Shown: positions 37,316 to 47,149, counted from the first letter of the stretch. The stretch is DNA of 64,000 bases from Bacteroidota bacterium (GCA_947457075.1 CANGUG010000011.1:44351-108350), one strand, 5' to 3'. The notes: generated from the sequence alone by a model not told the origin. Translations and numbers: made by a program.

Positions 37316-37957
37316 CTAGGCGTCCTGAGATTTGTTTCTATTTTTGAACAATGGCACTTTATTTTCAGTCCCTTTCAGCAATCTGCCAATGTTCTTTTGG
37401 TGGGTGATTACCACCATTAAAGCCACGATAATCGCAAATAATCGATACATGGTTTCTTTTTCATTGAATATAAACAAAATCATCACCATAAATGCTACCC
37501 CAGCCAACATGGAGCTAAGCGAAACAAATCGAGTTGTTAATAAAGTCAAGGCAAAAACAACTAAGCACAATACAGCTACAATTGGCTGAATAGCAATAGC
37601 CATGCCTAAAAGTGTTGCCACTCCCTTACCCCCTTTAAATTCAGCCCATATTGGGAAAATATGACCAACAATAGAGGCTAAGCCTAAGATAATCATGAAA
37701 TTAGTGCGTGCCAATTCGTTCGTTAAATAAAAAGGAATTAAAATATATAAAGAAGTTGATATAAAGCCTTTAGTAACATCTACTAACATCACCACACTTC
37801 CCCATTTAGAACCCAGTATTCTAAATGTATTGGTAGCACCTGCATTACCACTTCCGTAATTTCTGATATCAATATTAAAGACATGCTTGCTAATCCAAAC
37901 TGAAGTAGGAATTGATCCAATTAAATAGGCCAAAATAACAAGTATCGATTCGCTCAT
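37316..37957 (-). CDS. plsY: Acyl phosphate:glycerol-3-phosphate acyltransferase
   Basis: 213-residue inner-membrane enzyme that acylates glycerol-3-phosphate using acyl-phosphate, the first step of phospholipid synthesis. Five hydrophobic helices and the three conserved cytoplasmic motifs are seen: GSIPTSVWISK near residue 12, GSGNAGATNTFR near 37, and FKGGKGVATLLG near 109. It ends in a basic, asparagine-rich tail. plsX is not in the window. The prmA gene lies 75 bases upstream on the same strand. Confidence 0.95.
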   Translation of the reverse strand: MSESILVILAYLIGSIPTSVWISKHVFNIDIRNYGSGNAGATNTFRILGSKWGSVVMLVDVTKGFISTSLYILIPFYLTNELARTNFMIILGLASIVGHIFPIWAEFKGGKGVATLLGMAIAIQPIVAVLCLVVFALTLLTTRFVSLSSMLAGVAFMVMILFIFNEKETMYRLFAIIVALMVVITHQKNIGRLLKGTENKVPLFKNRNKSQDA

Positions 37958-38032
37958 AATTTAATGATTGGGACATACAAATATACGGCCAAAAAGTTTA
38001 ATAATTTGTTAACATAAAGACATTAATCTAGA

Positions 38033-38944
38033 TTAAGGTCTAATAAACAGAAGGCTAATCCATCCCTCTTTTTCCTTTTGTTTTTGAAAAATCCAGTCAT
38101 TTTGAGTCGCCAATGCAATCATAGCTGACTGATCCTCAATGAGTAAGCCACTTAATACCAATTGTGCTCCAGGTTTTCCTGCCCTACTCAGGCCCATCAT
38201 ATTAGCCTCTATTATATGCCTATTCACATTAGCTAGAATTATGTCGAATTGCTCCTCCTGCGCAGCAGTTGCTACCTTTTGGATTTCAATACCCTTGCTT
38301 TGGTTGTTTTGGATATTCTCTTTTGCATTTTCAATGCACCAGTCATCATTATCTACTGCTAGCACTTTCATTGCTCCCAGCTTTTCGGCTAAAATGGCCA
38401 ATATTCCAGTTCCAGTCCCAAAATCAAATACTGTTTTCCCCTTAAAGTCCATTTCGGACATCATTTGCATCACAGTGTATGTAGTCCCATGGTGCCCTGT
38501 ACCAAAACTCATTTTAGGGGTAATCTGAATTTCAAATTGCACAGTTGGATCAAATGCTGGATGAAAATGGGCCCTTATGCCAACAAAGGAATCTATCCTA
38601 ACGGGCTCAAAATTAGACTCCCAAATAGCATTCCAATTTTCTTCCTTAATTATTGATTTTGAATACTTTAAATTATGTTGTTTAAATATTATATTTAACT
38701 CATTTTCAATTTCATCCCCTTCGAAAATGGATGATAAAATATAAGTAGTGCAATGTCCAGCACCCTTTCCCAATCCTGCTGTTGTGCCTAAGACGCTACT
38801 CATCCCCACTCCATTATTTATCCCTGTTGCTGCCTCTTCCTCATTGAATCCTTCAAACCCAATCGTTGATAATTGGGCAACCATTCGCTCGAATTGATCT
38901 TGGTTGTCAAAATCAAAGGCAATTTGGATATATTCTTTAGGCAT
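38033..38944 (-). CDS. prmA: Ribosomal protein L11 methyltransferase with Gly-rich insert
   Basis: 303-residue SAM-dependent enzyme that methylates ribosomal protein L11. The SAM-binding motif VFDFGTGTGILAI, the LAVDNDDWCIENA loop and the catalytic ILANVNRHI are present, as is WNAIWESNFEPV before the core. Residues about 41-68 are a Gly/Ser/Thr-rich insert (NNGVGMSSVLGTTAGLGKGA) between the first helix and the next strand of the N-terminal domain. I do not remember this from other family members, and it is in frame with no sign of error. The ATG at 38944 avoids the 11-base overlap that a start at 38965 would give. Confidence 0.9.
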   Translation of the reverse strand: MPKEYIQIAFDFDNQDQFERMVAQLSTIGFEGFNEEEAATGINNGVGMSSVLGTTAGLGKGAGHCTTYILSSIFEGDEIENELNIIFKQHNLKYSKSIIKEENWNAIWESNFEPVRIDSFVGIRAHFHPAFDPTVQFEIQITPKMSFGTGHHGTTYTVMQMMSEMDFKGKTVFDFGTGTGILAILAEKLGAMKVLAVDNDDWCIENAKENIQNNQSKGIEIQKVATAAQEEQFDIILANVNRHIIEANMMGLSRAGKPGAQLVLSGLLIEDQSAMIALATQNDWIFQKQKEKEGWISLLFIRP

Positions 38945-38954
38945 TGTTATTGTT

Positions 38955-39662
38955 TTATAGTGCATTAAGGTAGTTCACCAATTCAACTATTTGCTCCTCT
39001 TTCTTAAAATTTAGTTTATGCTCATTGATATATTTGGAAAAAGCTTGTGCTTTATCAGCAAATAACCCCGCAAAAAAGGCTTGGTCTTTCTTGATCCTTG
39101 TCATGGTCCCATTTTGATATACATACCAGTTTTCTCTTGTCACAAACTCTTTGGACTGCTCCCCAGATAATTCGTTTTTCCTTTCTTCCATCGTTTTATT
39201 GATTGATTTTAAAAAGGTGATTTTGCCATTACACAATACCTGATAAAAATGGATGCTCGTTTGATTGTCAATACCAGGGAAGCCTGACTGAAAAATGTAC
39301 TTTTTCACTTCCTGGCGTAGGGTATCATTAAAACTAATTGTAGCCACCATACCCTTCCCTAGATAGCCTTCTTTGGAGGTAGCCGATATAAACTCCACCT
39401 CGTTCTCCATCAGATTTAATTTAGCCTTAATGTCCATATACTTCCTGCCATCCCGAAGCTCTATAGATGCATATTTATAGGTGGGGAAAAAGTAGGCGCT
39501 ACCTTGAATATTGTCATATTTATTTACAAATGCCTGCCCGTTGGCATCACTTAAAAATATTTGCGTCCCCCACTTGCCCGTTGTACTTAGTGTATTTTGT
39601 TGTGCCAGAATAGTTTTGCTAATCATGAATACGATTAACAACAGGCCCATTGTCTTTTTCAT
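38955..39662 (-). CDS. Uncharacterised secreted protein
   Basis: 235 residues with a signal peptide (MKKTMGLLLIVFMISKTILA then Q), so periplasmic or outer surface. Not recognised. The mature part is mainly beta-strand: YKYASIELRDGRKYMDIKAK, VATISFNDTLRQEV, and a C-terminal helix with KQEQIVELVNYLNAL-like ending. Bacteroidota have many small proteins like this of unknown role. The start is the ATG at 39662; the reading frame continues upstream for 27 codons but these look non-coding. Ten bases separate its stop from prmA. Confidence 0.65.
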   Translation of the reverse strand: MKKTMGLLLIVFMISKTILAQQNTLSTTGKWGTQIFLSDANGQAFVNKYDNIQGSAYFFPTYKYASIELRDGRKYMDIKAKLNLMENEVEFISATSKEGYLGKGMVATISFNDTLRQEVKKYIFQSGFPGIDNQTSIHFYQVLCNGKITFLKSINKTMEERKNELSGEQSKEFVTRENWYVYQNGTMTRIKKDQAFFAGLFADKAQAFSKYINEHKLNFKKEEQIVELVNYLNAL

Positions 39663-39703
39663 GATCCAATGTTTATTTATATAAATATACGAAGGGCTAA
39701 AAC

Positions 39704-39731
39704 AAAACAAGACCCCGAAGGGTCTTGTTTT
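39704..39731 (-). terminator. Terminator after susD
   Basis: Perfect 12-base arms (aaaacaagaccc / gggtcttgtttt) with a cgaa loop. On the minus strand it follows the susD stop by 30 bases and continues into a T-rich stretch. Confidence 0.85.
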
Positions 39732-39761
39732 CAAAATATCCAATAAAATAGATAATATGAA

Positions 39762-41405
39762 CTATTGCTTAGGATTCTTGGTTGGAGCCGATCCTGCAGC
39801 TGGTGGATTATACGCCAACTCATTATCTGGAACATCCCAATAATCTAAGAAGCCATATACAATTGTTGCGTTGGTATTTACAGCACCAGTAGAAGATAAT
39901 ACTACAGCGCCAGTACGAGACTTGTCTGGGCCAATGATGTCCCAACGACGTGCATCATAAAAAGATAAGCCTTTGAATGCTAATGCAATTCTACGCTCTC
40001 TTCTTAATTGCTCGTAAGCAACAGCCTGCGTTAAACCTGTTCCCAATGCTGTCAAACCAGCACCTTGGTAGTTTCTAACTGCATCAATAGCAGCAGCACC
40101 CAAATCTATTTGGCCAGTCATAATTAAAGCTTCCGCTTTCATTAATTCATTTTCCTCATAGGTGGAAGCAATCGTAATTTCATTTGCACCAATTACATTG
40201 TTTGCATAAGTATATACGCCGGTTAAACCGTTGCCCGCATACTTTAAGGTATATCGTGTATTAAATGAATTACCACGGTCTGTATTAAACAAACCAACAG
40301 AAGACAAAGTCAATACGTTTTGGTCTCTACGCTTATCTCCTGCAACAAAGTCCTGCACCCAACGCTCACTTAATTTATAAGTGTTGGTTGAACCTGTAGC
40401 GGCTGCTTGACCTACTTTATCTGCAACAGTAGACTCAATAAAGCTACCATTCGCATCGGTACGTGCTGTAAAAATTAAATCGGTAGCTCTAACACCATCA
40501 TTCACCAAAGTCAAAATACTTGACCATTGTGCAGTAGTCATGCTAGATCTTAAATTATTCACAAGAATATTTCTTGCTTTCATTGTATTGATACTTCTTC
40601 TCCACATATCTATAGTTAATACACCACCCTTGCCTTTTTGTAAGTAGGCTGGAATTAACCTTCCTAGAATAGCTGTATAATCAGCGGTAGAAGTTGCAGC
40701 TGATAAAGCAGTAACTGCCTTATCAAAGTTAGCATTCGCCTCTGTAATGATTGCTTCTTTAGTTACATAATTACCATTAGTAGCAGCGTCTGCAGTCGTA
40801 GCATTTTGAATTAACCCTGCATAGTAGGTTGATCCGATTCTGCTGTATGCATAGCCTTTCCACCAATAAGCCCAAGCTTTGATGGTTTCTTTTTTAGTGG
40901 CAGCGCCTGCTCCTGAAAAAGTAGTTTTATCTGCTAATTCTAAAATTGAATTTGCTGCAGTAATCATATTGTACATGTATGCCCACTCATAAAAAGTAGT
41001 ATTACTACCCCCTTGTGCATTTTGGTTAGCATAACGCACTAATTCATACTGTGTTTTAGGGTTACTTGGATTAAGCACCACTGTGCCATTGTCCAATGTT
41101 ACCCTATTAGGACAACCAATTTGGTTCATAAAAGCATTTGCTGCTTCTGCACCAATAACGTCTCCCATGATTTCAGAAAATCCCATAGCGCCGGCCCAAA
41201 AACGACCGTAAACACCATCGGAAAATTTCAAGTTGAAAAATCCATTTAAATAAATGGTTCCCTGCGCCAAAGCAATAGCACCATTTTCATTTTGTGCACT
41301 ACTTGGAGTAGGTGAGTTTACGTTGGTAATATCAAGATCTTTCTTACAAGCTGTTAAGCTTAAAGTAACCCCTAATATTCCAACCAAAATTTTATTATTC
41401 TTCAT
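39762..41405 (-). CDS. SusD/RagB family nutrient-binding lipoprotein
   Basis: 547-residue outer-membrane lipoprotein that captures a nutrient above its SusC channel. Lipoprotein signal with Cys at residue 20 (LTACKKD). Tetratricopeptide-type helices and the C-terminal signature RRERRIALAFKGLSFYDARRWD are typical. The ligand cannot be read from sequence; the protein is unusually rich in alanine, threonine and asparagine. It lies 25 bases after the susC gene and ends in a strong terminator, so the two form one operon. No glycoside hydrolase is adjacent. Confidence 0.93.
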   Translation of the reverse strand: MKNNKILVGILGVTLSLTACKKDLDITNVNSPTPSSAQNENGAIALAQGTIYLNGFFNLKFSDGVYGRFWAGAMGFSEIMGDVIGAEAANAFMNQIGCPNRVTLDNGTVVLNPSNPKTQYELVRYANQNAQGGSNTTFYEWAYMYNMITAANSILELADKTTFSGAGAATKKETIKAWAYWWKGYAYSRIGSTYYAGLIQNATTADAATNGNYVTKEAIITEANANFDKAVTALSAATSTADYTAILGRLIPAYLQKGKGGVLTIDMWRRSINTMKARNILVNNLRSSMTTAQWSSILTLVNDGVRATDLIFTARTDANGSFIESTVADKVGQAAATGSTNTYKLSERWVQDFVAGDKRRDQNVLTLSSVGLFNTDRGNSFNTRYTLKYAGNGLTGVYTYANNVIGANEITIASTYEENELMKAEALIMTGQIDLGAAAIDAVRNYQGAGLTALGTGLTQAVAYEQLRRERRIALAFKGLSFYDARRWDIIGPDKSRTGAVVLSSTGAVNTNATIVYGFLDYWDVPDNELAYNPPAAGSAPTKNPKQ

Positions 41406-41430
41406 TGCTAATAATTTTAAAGATTAAGGT

Positions 41431-44400
41431 TTAAAATCCTACGTTCAAACCAATAGTGTAAGATTTTGTGTTAGGAATAGTATTGTGGTCAAGACCGCGA
41501 TCAAATGCTGAGTTCGTAGCAAAGTTAACCTCAGGATCCATACCAGAGTATGGAGTGAAAGTTAATAAGTTACGTCCAGATAATACTAATTGTAAACGAT
41601 TTGCAAATTTGATTTTAGTCAATTTTACTAAGTCAACGCCTACAGATAGATTTCTTAAACGCCAGAAAGAAGCGTCTTCGTAGAAATAGTTTTTAGTACC
41701 ATTTGCAGCACCTCCGGCATAAACACTTCTATAGAATGAAGTAAATGCTTGCGTTTCCCCATTGATGGTAATAGGCAATCCATAATCAGAGTGGATACCA
41801 TCGCGATACATCCATTGTTTAGTTTGGTTGTACAAGTGTGCACCAGCTACCCAATCCCATTGCATATTAAATGTTACAATATTTTTATATTGTAAGTTGT
41901 TGATGAAACTCATGTTAAACCTAGGATTTGGATCACCAAGGCTAGATTGACCTGGTAAAGCCACCGTTTGTCTAGTTGCTTTATTAACAACCCAGTTACC
42001 ACCTACTGTAGTATTAACTACTTCATATAAGTTACGACTTGCTTCAGGAATCATTGGTAAACCAGTTAATGGGTTTAACTCATCCAAAGACTTCATCAAC
42101 TTAAATCCAAAGAACTGTCCAATCTTATATCCTTGTTGTAAGGTAATACCTACACTACCCGCAGAAGAAATTAAAATTACTGGAGGTCCATTTACATAAG
42201 AGATTTCTGAACTTTGTTGAGAGAAGTTGGTAATGAAGTCCCAAGTTAAGTCCTTGCCAGAATAAACATTCAAGTTTAAAGAGGCTTGAATACCCTTTGA
42301 TTTTAAACCAAATGCGTTATCCAATTTTCCACCCACCCCTGTTGAAGGTGCAGCATCTACTCTATAAATGGCGTTTCTTGTTTCTCTTTCCCATAAAGTT
42401 GCAGAAATGTTAGCTGATTTAAACCAACTTCCTTTACCTAATGTCAATGTCAAATCGGTACCAAATTCAGTTTCTTTAGATAACTCCACTGATAAGTTTG
42501 GATTTGGATTAGTAGTAGGGAAAGTAAATACACTTGTTCCTCCTAAGTTAGCAGCACCCAAAACGGTAAAACGTTGGAAGGCACCTGGCTGAATACCCGC
42601 TTCTCCATAACCTGCTCTAAATTTAACTTCTGATAACACATTTGAAAGTTTCAAATCCTGATAGAATTTTAAATTAGATAAAGTAAAGAAGAAATCTCCT
42701 CTTGGGAATGTTTGTGCATTAGCACCAGCACCGAATGCAGAAGAATAGTCACTTCTAACACCCACAGAGAAACCTGTAAAGTTAGAATACTCAATTCTTT
42801 GATTCGCTAAAACACCATAAGTTACAAATGGCTCAACATAATCACTTAACACTCTGTAAGTGGCTGCTTGAGACATATTCCATGGCGCATAGCCTGGGCC
42901 ATCAAACCCTGCTGCAGCAAACGACTTTAATTGATTACGACGGTAGTCAAATGCAGCCGTTGTATATGTTTTGATAGGAACATTGATATTAAAATCTTTT
43001 TCAAAATCGGTACGGAAGTTCACAGTTCCAATGAAGTTTTGGAAAGTGGTTCTGTCAACAAAATTATTAATCTCCCCTGTAGTAAATGCAGTAGGTATCG
43101 CTGAATAGTTATACATATAACGATTCTGTAACACTCTATTTTTGTTATTCCACTGCTCATCATATTTATACGTTGTGTTGTTGTTATTATAGTTCAATGC
43201 ATATTTAGCATCAAATTCTAAAAACTTAGGCAACTTATAGTTTAAGTTAAAACTTTGGATAACATCCACAGTGGCAATTAAAGTACGAGACTCTTGGTTG
43301 GTAGCAAATGGGTTAGAGTGATTCACACCACCCGCTGCTCCAAAATAAGTGGCATATTTACCATCTTCATTTTTTTGATCAAATGGCAAGAAAGGTCTTG
43401 CATTGTTGATGGCAAAAACAAAATTACGACCACTTTGGTCATTCATTGTATTCTTTGTATAAATTAATTGTGTTGTACTTGTGAATTTCAAGCCTTTGGC
43501 TAATTCAAATCCTAATTTAGAAGTTAAGTTAGAACGAGAGAAATCTCCGTTGTTAACGAAATTTGAATTTTGTTGGTTGTTAGATACTGAAAATAAGAAG
43601 TCAAACTTATCTCTTGCACCTGACATCGTTAGTGAGTTGTTTAATGCATATCCTTGTTGTAAGAACATTTTGTAATGGTCAATGTACTTTAAGTTTGCAT
43701 TGTATGGCTTGTTTTGGAAACTCGTTAAACCTAATGAGTTGTATTGAACGTCCCCATTGTACACTAAAGTAGAAGGATCTAATGACATGATTGAACCATT
43801 AGAAAGTATTACATTGTTATTTGCATCTGTAGCAAATGCGTGTGTTTTAGCTTTTGATAAACCACCAATATTTAATAATTCATTGGTTGTTGCACTAGAA
43901 CTAAATTCAATATTTACTTTTCCAGCCTTACCTTTTTTAGTAAACAATTGAATAACTCCATTCGCACCTTGCGCACCATATAAAGAAGCAGCAGCAGCAC
44001 CTTGTACTACCTCTACTCTTTCAATAATGTTTACGTCAATAGAGTTTAAACTAGTTCCACGGGCTTCAATTCCATCAATCAAAATCATGGGTGAAGTACC
44101 ACCTTGTACTGAGTTAATACCTCTTAATAAAATTTGAAGAGGACGGCCAGGGTTACCGTTGGTACTGCTAATTTGAGCACCAGCAACTTGACCTACTAAT
44201 TGTTGTCCTACGTCACCAGTAGGTACTTTAACTTGGTTGGATAGGTTAACGGACTCAACCGCAACACCTAATTTCTTTTTGCTGGTTGCAGCACCCACAC
44301 CAGTTACCACCACGTCAGCCAATGCTTTCACATCTGACGTTAATTTAATGGTTAAGTTAGTACCAGAAGCCATCACTTCAGTTCCTTCATAGCCTAAAGC

Positions 44401-44619
44401 TGAAATAACTAAAGTTGCTCCATTTTTTACTGAGATAGTAAAACTACCGTCATTGCCTGCAGTTGTTCCTTTTTTAGTGGCTTTGTCAAGCACACTAGCT
44501 CCAACAACAGGTGCATTTTTTTCGTCGAGAACCTTTCCGGTTACTGTAACGTTTTGTGCATGTCCAACCATTATAGTTAGAAGGAAAGCACAAAAACTTA
44601 CCAGGATTTTTTTACCCAT
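41431..44619 (-). CDS. SusC/RagA family TonB-linked outer membrane protein
   Basis: 1062-residue outer-membrane transporter. Signal peptide (ending GHAQ near residue 22), a carboxypeptidase-regulatory-like domain (VTGKVLDEKNAPVVGASVLD), the TonB plug with GVGAATSKKKLGVAVESV and MILIDGIEARGTSLNSI, and a 22-strand barrel ending in Phe (TIGLNVGF). It partners with the downstream SusD to take up a glycan, peptide or other large nutrient; the substrate is unknown. No sensor or sigma/anti-sigma pair is next to it. Large inverted repeats lie in its 326-base upstream gap. Confidence 0.94.
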   Translation of the reverse strand: MGKKILVSFCAFLLTIMVGHAQNVTVTGKVLDEKNAPVVGASVLDKATKKGTTAGNDGSFTISVKNGATLVISALGYEGTEVMASGTNLTIKLTSDVKALADVVVTGVGAATSKKKLGVAVESVNLSNQVKVPTGDVGQQLVGQVAGAQISSTNGNPGRPLQILLRGINSVQGGTSPMILIDGIEARGTSLNSIDVNIIERVEVVQGAAAASLYGAQGANGVIQLFTKKGKAGKVNIEFSSSATTNELLNIGGLSKAKTHAFATDANNNVILSNGSIMSLDPSTLVYNGDVQYNSLGLTSFQNKPYNANLKYIDHYKMFLQQGYALNNSLTMSGARDKFDFLFSVSNNQQNSNFVNNGDFSRSNLTSKLGFELAKGLKFTSTTQLIYTKNTMNDQSGRNFVFAINNARPFLPFDQKNEDGKYATYFGAAGGVNHSNPFATNQESRTLIATVDVIQSFNLNYKLPKFLEFDAKYALNYNNNNTTYKYDEQWNNKNRVLQNRYMYNYSAIPTAFTTGEINNFVDRTTFQNFIGTVNFRTDFEKDFNINVPIKTYTTAAFDYRRNQLKSFAAAGFDGPGYAPWNMSQAATYRVLSDYVEPFVTYGVLANQRIEYSNFTGFSVGVRSDYSSAFGAGANAQTFPRGDFFFTLSNLKFYQDLKLSNVLSEVKFRAGYGEAGIQPGAFQRFTVLGAANLGGTSVFTFPTTNPNPNLSVELSKETEFGTDLTLTLGKGSWFKSANISATLWERETRNAIYRVDAAPSTGVGGKLDNAFGLKSKGIQASLNLNVYSGKDLTWDFITNFSQQSSEISYVNGPPVILISSAGSVGITLQQGYKIGQFFGFKLMKSLDELNPLTGLPMIPEASRNLYEVVNTTVGGNWVVNKATRQTVALPGQSSLGDPNPRFNMSFINNLQYKNIVTFNMQWDWVAGAHLYNQTKQWMYRDGIHSDYGLPITINGETQAFTSFYRSVYAGGAANGTKNYFYEDASFWRLRNLSVGVDLVKLTKIKFANRLQLVLSGRNLLTFTPYSGMDPEVNFATNSAFDRGLDHNTIPNTKSYTIGLNVGF

Positions 44620-44661
44620 GTTTTATGTTTTGTATTAAGAAATAAATTGCCTTAATTAAAG

Positions 44662-44703
44662 GAGCTTGCAAATGATACATCTACACATATCGTTTACAAG
44701 CTC
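44662..44703 (-). promoter_or_regulatory. Large hairpin in the susC leader
   Basis: Arms of 16 bases (gagcttgcaaatgata and tatcgtttacaagctc) with a ten-base loop; in the minus-strand RNA there is one mismatch and one G-U pair. It lies 43-84 bases before the susC ATG, within the likely 5' leader. Not followed by a T-run, so it is not a simple terminator. Confidence 0.5.
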
Positions 44704-44738
44704 TCGTTTAGCTAATATAGTCATTATTTCGAAATTCT

Positions 44739-44753
44739 TTAACAAATTGTTAA
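44739..44753. promoter_or_regulatory. Dyad upstream of susC
   Basis: Seven-base arms ttaacaa / ttgttaa around a single central base, a form typical of a dimeric regulator site. It lies 120-134 bases before susC. Confidence 0.3.
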
Positions 44754-44773
44754 ATTGTTTAAGAATTGTACCC

Positions 44774-44806
44774 AAATTTTATTTATGGAAATGATAAATA
44801 AAATTT
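44774..44806. promoter_or_regulatory. A/T-only inverted repeat upstream of susC
   Basis: Perfect 13-base arms (aaattttatttat / ataaataaaattt) with a seven-base loop. A/T-only composition makes chance more likely than for a mixed sequence, but 13 of 13 matches is notable. Beyond it the rest of the gap (44807-44895) shows nothing. Confidence 0.35.
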
Positions 44807-44895
44807 ATGGATACATGTCATCAACCAATTTAGCTGTTTTATTAAATTTTATTTCTATATAATTTATTGTTATTTCAGGAAGGACTATTAAAACA

Positions 44896-44923
44896 AAAAC
44901 CCCTCATTTTATTGAGGGGTTTT
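44896..44923 (-). terminator. Terminator after pnp
   Basis: Eleven-base perfect arms (aaaacccctca / tgaggggtttt). It lies 23 bases after the pnp stop on the minus strand, with T-rich flanks on both sides. Confidence 0.85.
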
Positions 44924-44945
44924 ACTATTCATTGTGCTAATTTAA

Positions 44946-47102
44946 TTATCCTTGTTGAGGACCGCGGTCTTCACGAGGTGCTTGCTCAGGTCTTGGCAAT
45001 AAAGCTTTGTGGCTTAATTTGAATTTACCTGTTTTAGGATCCAAACCAACCAACTTCACTTTCACTTCATCCCCTTCTTTAAAGATACCATCCATTGTTT
45101 CCAAACGCTTCCAGCTTATTTCACTAATGTGTAATAAACCTTGCTTGCCTGGCATAAATTCAACGAATGCACCAAACTCTTTAATGCCTTTTACCACCCC
45201 ATCATAAACGTCTCCAATTTCAGGAACGGCTACAATACCATTGATCCACTTCACCGCAGCATCTAAGCTATCCTTGTTGGCAGAGAAGATACTTACTTCA
45301 CCATGGTTATCTACTTCTTCAATATTGATAGTAGCACCAGTCGTTCTTTGCATTTCTTGAATAATCTTACCACCTGGTCCGATAACCGCACCAATAAATT
45401 CTTTATCAATGATTAACTTCACCATTCTTGGCGCATGCGGCTTCACGTCTGCTCTTGCAGCAGGAATACACTCATACATGGCGTCTAATATATGTAAGCG
45501 ACCTTTCTTAGCTTGAGACAATGCTTCACGCATAATATCCATGCTTAAACCATCTACTTTAATATCCATTTGAACACCACAGATACCGTCTTTAGTACCT
45601 GTTACTTTAAAGTCCATATCACCTAAATGATCCTCATCCCCTAAGATATCCGTTAAAATTGCATACTTACCATCTTCTCTTGAAATTAATCCCATTGCCA
45701 CACCACTCACGTGTTTTGGAACTGGAACACCCGCATCCATTAAAGCTAATGAACCGGCGCAAACTGTTGCCATGGAAGACGAACCGTTTGATTCTAAGAT
45801 ATCAGATACTACACGCAATGTGTAAGGGAATACTGTGCTATCTGGTAACATTTGTTTTAAAGAACGTTGTGCTAAATTACCATGACCTACTTCACGACGA
45901 CCTACCCCACGCATCATTTTCACTTCACCTGTTGAGAATGGAGGGAAATTATAGTGTAAGAAGAATTTTTGGTATTCAGCGCTTTGAGCAGTCTCTTGCA
46001 TTAACTCATCTAACTTAGTTCCTAATGTTACTGTAGTTAAAGATTGCGTTTCACCTCTTGTAAATAAAGATGATCCGTGTGGAGTGGGTAATGGAGCAGT
46101 TTCCATTGCCAAAGGACGTACTTGATCTAATTGACGACCATCTAAACGAATACGACTGTCCACAATCATATTACGCACCACTTCCCACTTTAAGTCCTCG
46201 TAATACTTACCTGCTAATTTCTTTTGCAAGTCTGTAATCTCCGTACCTAAATGTTCCATGATTTCTTTTTTCAATGCACTGAATGCATCGCTACGCTCAT
46301 GCTTAGCAGAACCTAATCTTGCGATTGCATCTACTTTAGCTGTTGCGTAATCATATACTTTTTTCTTGATGTCTTCGTCTTGTTCTGGCTTCTTGTAATC
46401 ACGTACTTCTGTAATACCTACAATCTTTCTTAATTCAGCTTGCGCTTTAATTTGCTTTTTGATTGCCTCGTGTGCCATTTCTAAACACTCCACTAATTCT
46501 TCTTCAGAACATTCTTTTGCTTCACCCTCTACCATCATCAAGTTCTTTTCAGTAGCTGCGATGATGAATTCTAATTCGCATTTTGCTAATTCAGCTTTAG
46601 AAGGATTGATCACGAACTTGCCATCGATTTTTGCAATTCTTACTTCAGAAATAATTTCTTTAATAGGAATATTTGAAACTGCTAATGCAGCTGATGCTGC
46701 TAAACATGCTAATGAATCAGGCATTACATTTTCATCAGATGAAACCAATGAAATTAATACTTGCACATCGCATAAATAATCTTCCGGGAATAAAGGTCTT
46801 AACGCACGGTCAATTAAACGGCTTGTTAAAATTTCGTAGTCATTTAAACGTGCTTCTCTTTTAAAGAAAGAACCAGGGATACGGCCTGCAGATGCAAACT
46901 TCTCTTGGTAGTCCACGCTTAATGGGAAAAAGTCTTGACCATCTCTAGGGTCTTTATTGGCAACCACTGTTGCTAATAAAATACAATTTCCTTGTCTAAC
47001 AGTAACTGCTCCGTCGGCTTGACGTGCAATTTTACCTGTTTCGATAAATATTTCTTGTCCAGGATTAACCTCGAACTTTACTGATTTGGGTTGTGATAAC
47101 AT
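44946..47102 (-). CDS. pnp: Polyribonucleotide nucleotidyltransferase (PNPase)
   Basis: 718-residue phosphorolytic 3'-to-5' exoribonuclease. Two RNase PH domains (residues about 5-215 and 310-540; the second has LFTRGETQSLTTVTLG and the metal-binding ILGDEDHLGDMDFKVTG), a KH domain (GAVIGPGGKIIQEMQ) and an S1 domain (GVVKGIKEFGAFVEFMPG). Ends in an acidic/Pro/Arg tail. The ATG at 47102 is used; eight more in-frame codons upstream are probably leader. rpsO lies directly upstream on the same strand, the same gene order as in many bacteria. Hairpins in the gap are noted separately. Confidence 0.96.
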   Translation of the reverse strand: MLSQPKSVKFEVNPGQEIFIETGKIARQADGAVTVRQGNCILLATVVANKDPRDGQDFFPLSVDYQEKFASAGRIPGSFFKREARLNDYEILTSRLIDRALRPLFPEDYLCDVQVLISLVSSDENVMPDSLACLAASAALAVSNIPIKEIISEVRIAKIDGKFVINPSKAELAKCELEFIIAATEKNLMMVEGEAKECSEEELVECLEMAHEAIKKQIKAQAELRKIVGITEVRDYKKPEQDEDIKKKVYDYATAKVDAIARLGSAKHERSDAFSALKKEIMEHLGTEITDLQKKLAGKYYEDLKWEVVRNMIVDSRIRLDGRQLDQVRPLAMETAPLPTPHGSSLFTRGETQSLTTVTLGTKLDELMQETAQSAEYQKFFLHYNFPPFSTGEVKMMRGVGRREVGHGNLAQRSLKQMLPDSTVFPYTLRVVSDILESNGSSSMATVCAGSLALMDAGVPVPKHVSGVAMGLISREDGKYAILTDILGDEDHLGDMDFKVTGTKDGICGVQMDIKVDGLSMDIMREALSQAKKGRLHILDAMYECIPAARADVKPHAPRMVKLIIDKEFIGAVIGPGGKIIQEMQRTTGATINIEEVDNHGEVSIFSANKDSLDAAVKWINGIVAVPEIGDVYDGVVKGIKEFGAFVEFMPGKQGLLHISEISWKRLETMDGIFKEGDEVKVKLVGLDPKTGKFKLSHKALLPRPEQAPREDRGPQQG

Positions 47103-47121
47103 TTTTAATTTTTTTGGTGTG

Positions 47122-47149
47122 AACAATCAATGAAAACATTCATTGTGTT
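47122..47149 (-). promoter_or_regulatory. Hairpin in the pnp leader
   Basis: Perfect seven-base arms caatgaa / ttcattg around an aaca loop, extended by aaca / tgtt after a two-base bulge. It ends 20 bases before the pnp ATG. In other bacteria a hairpin upstream of pnp is cut by RNase III for autoregulation; here that is only an analogy. Confidence 0.4.
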
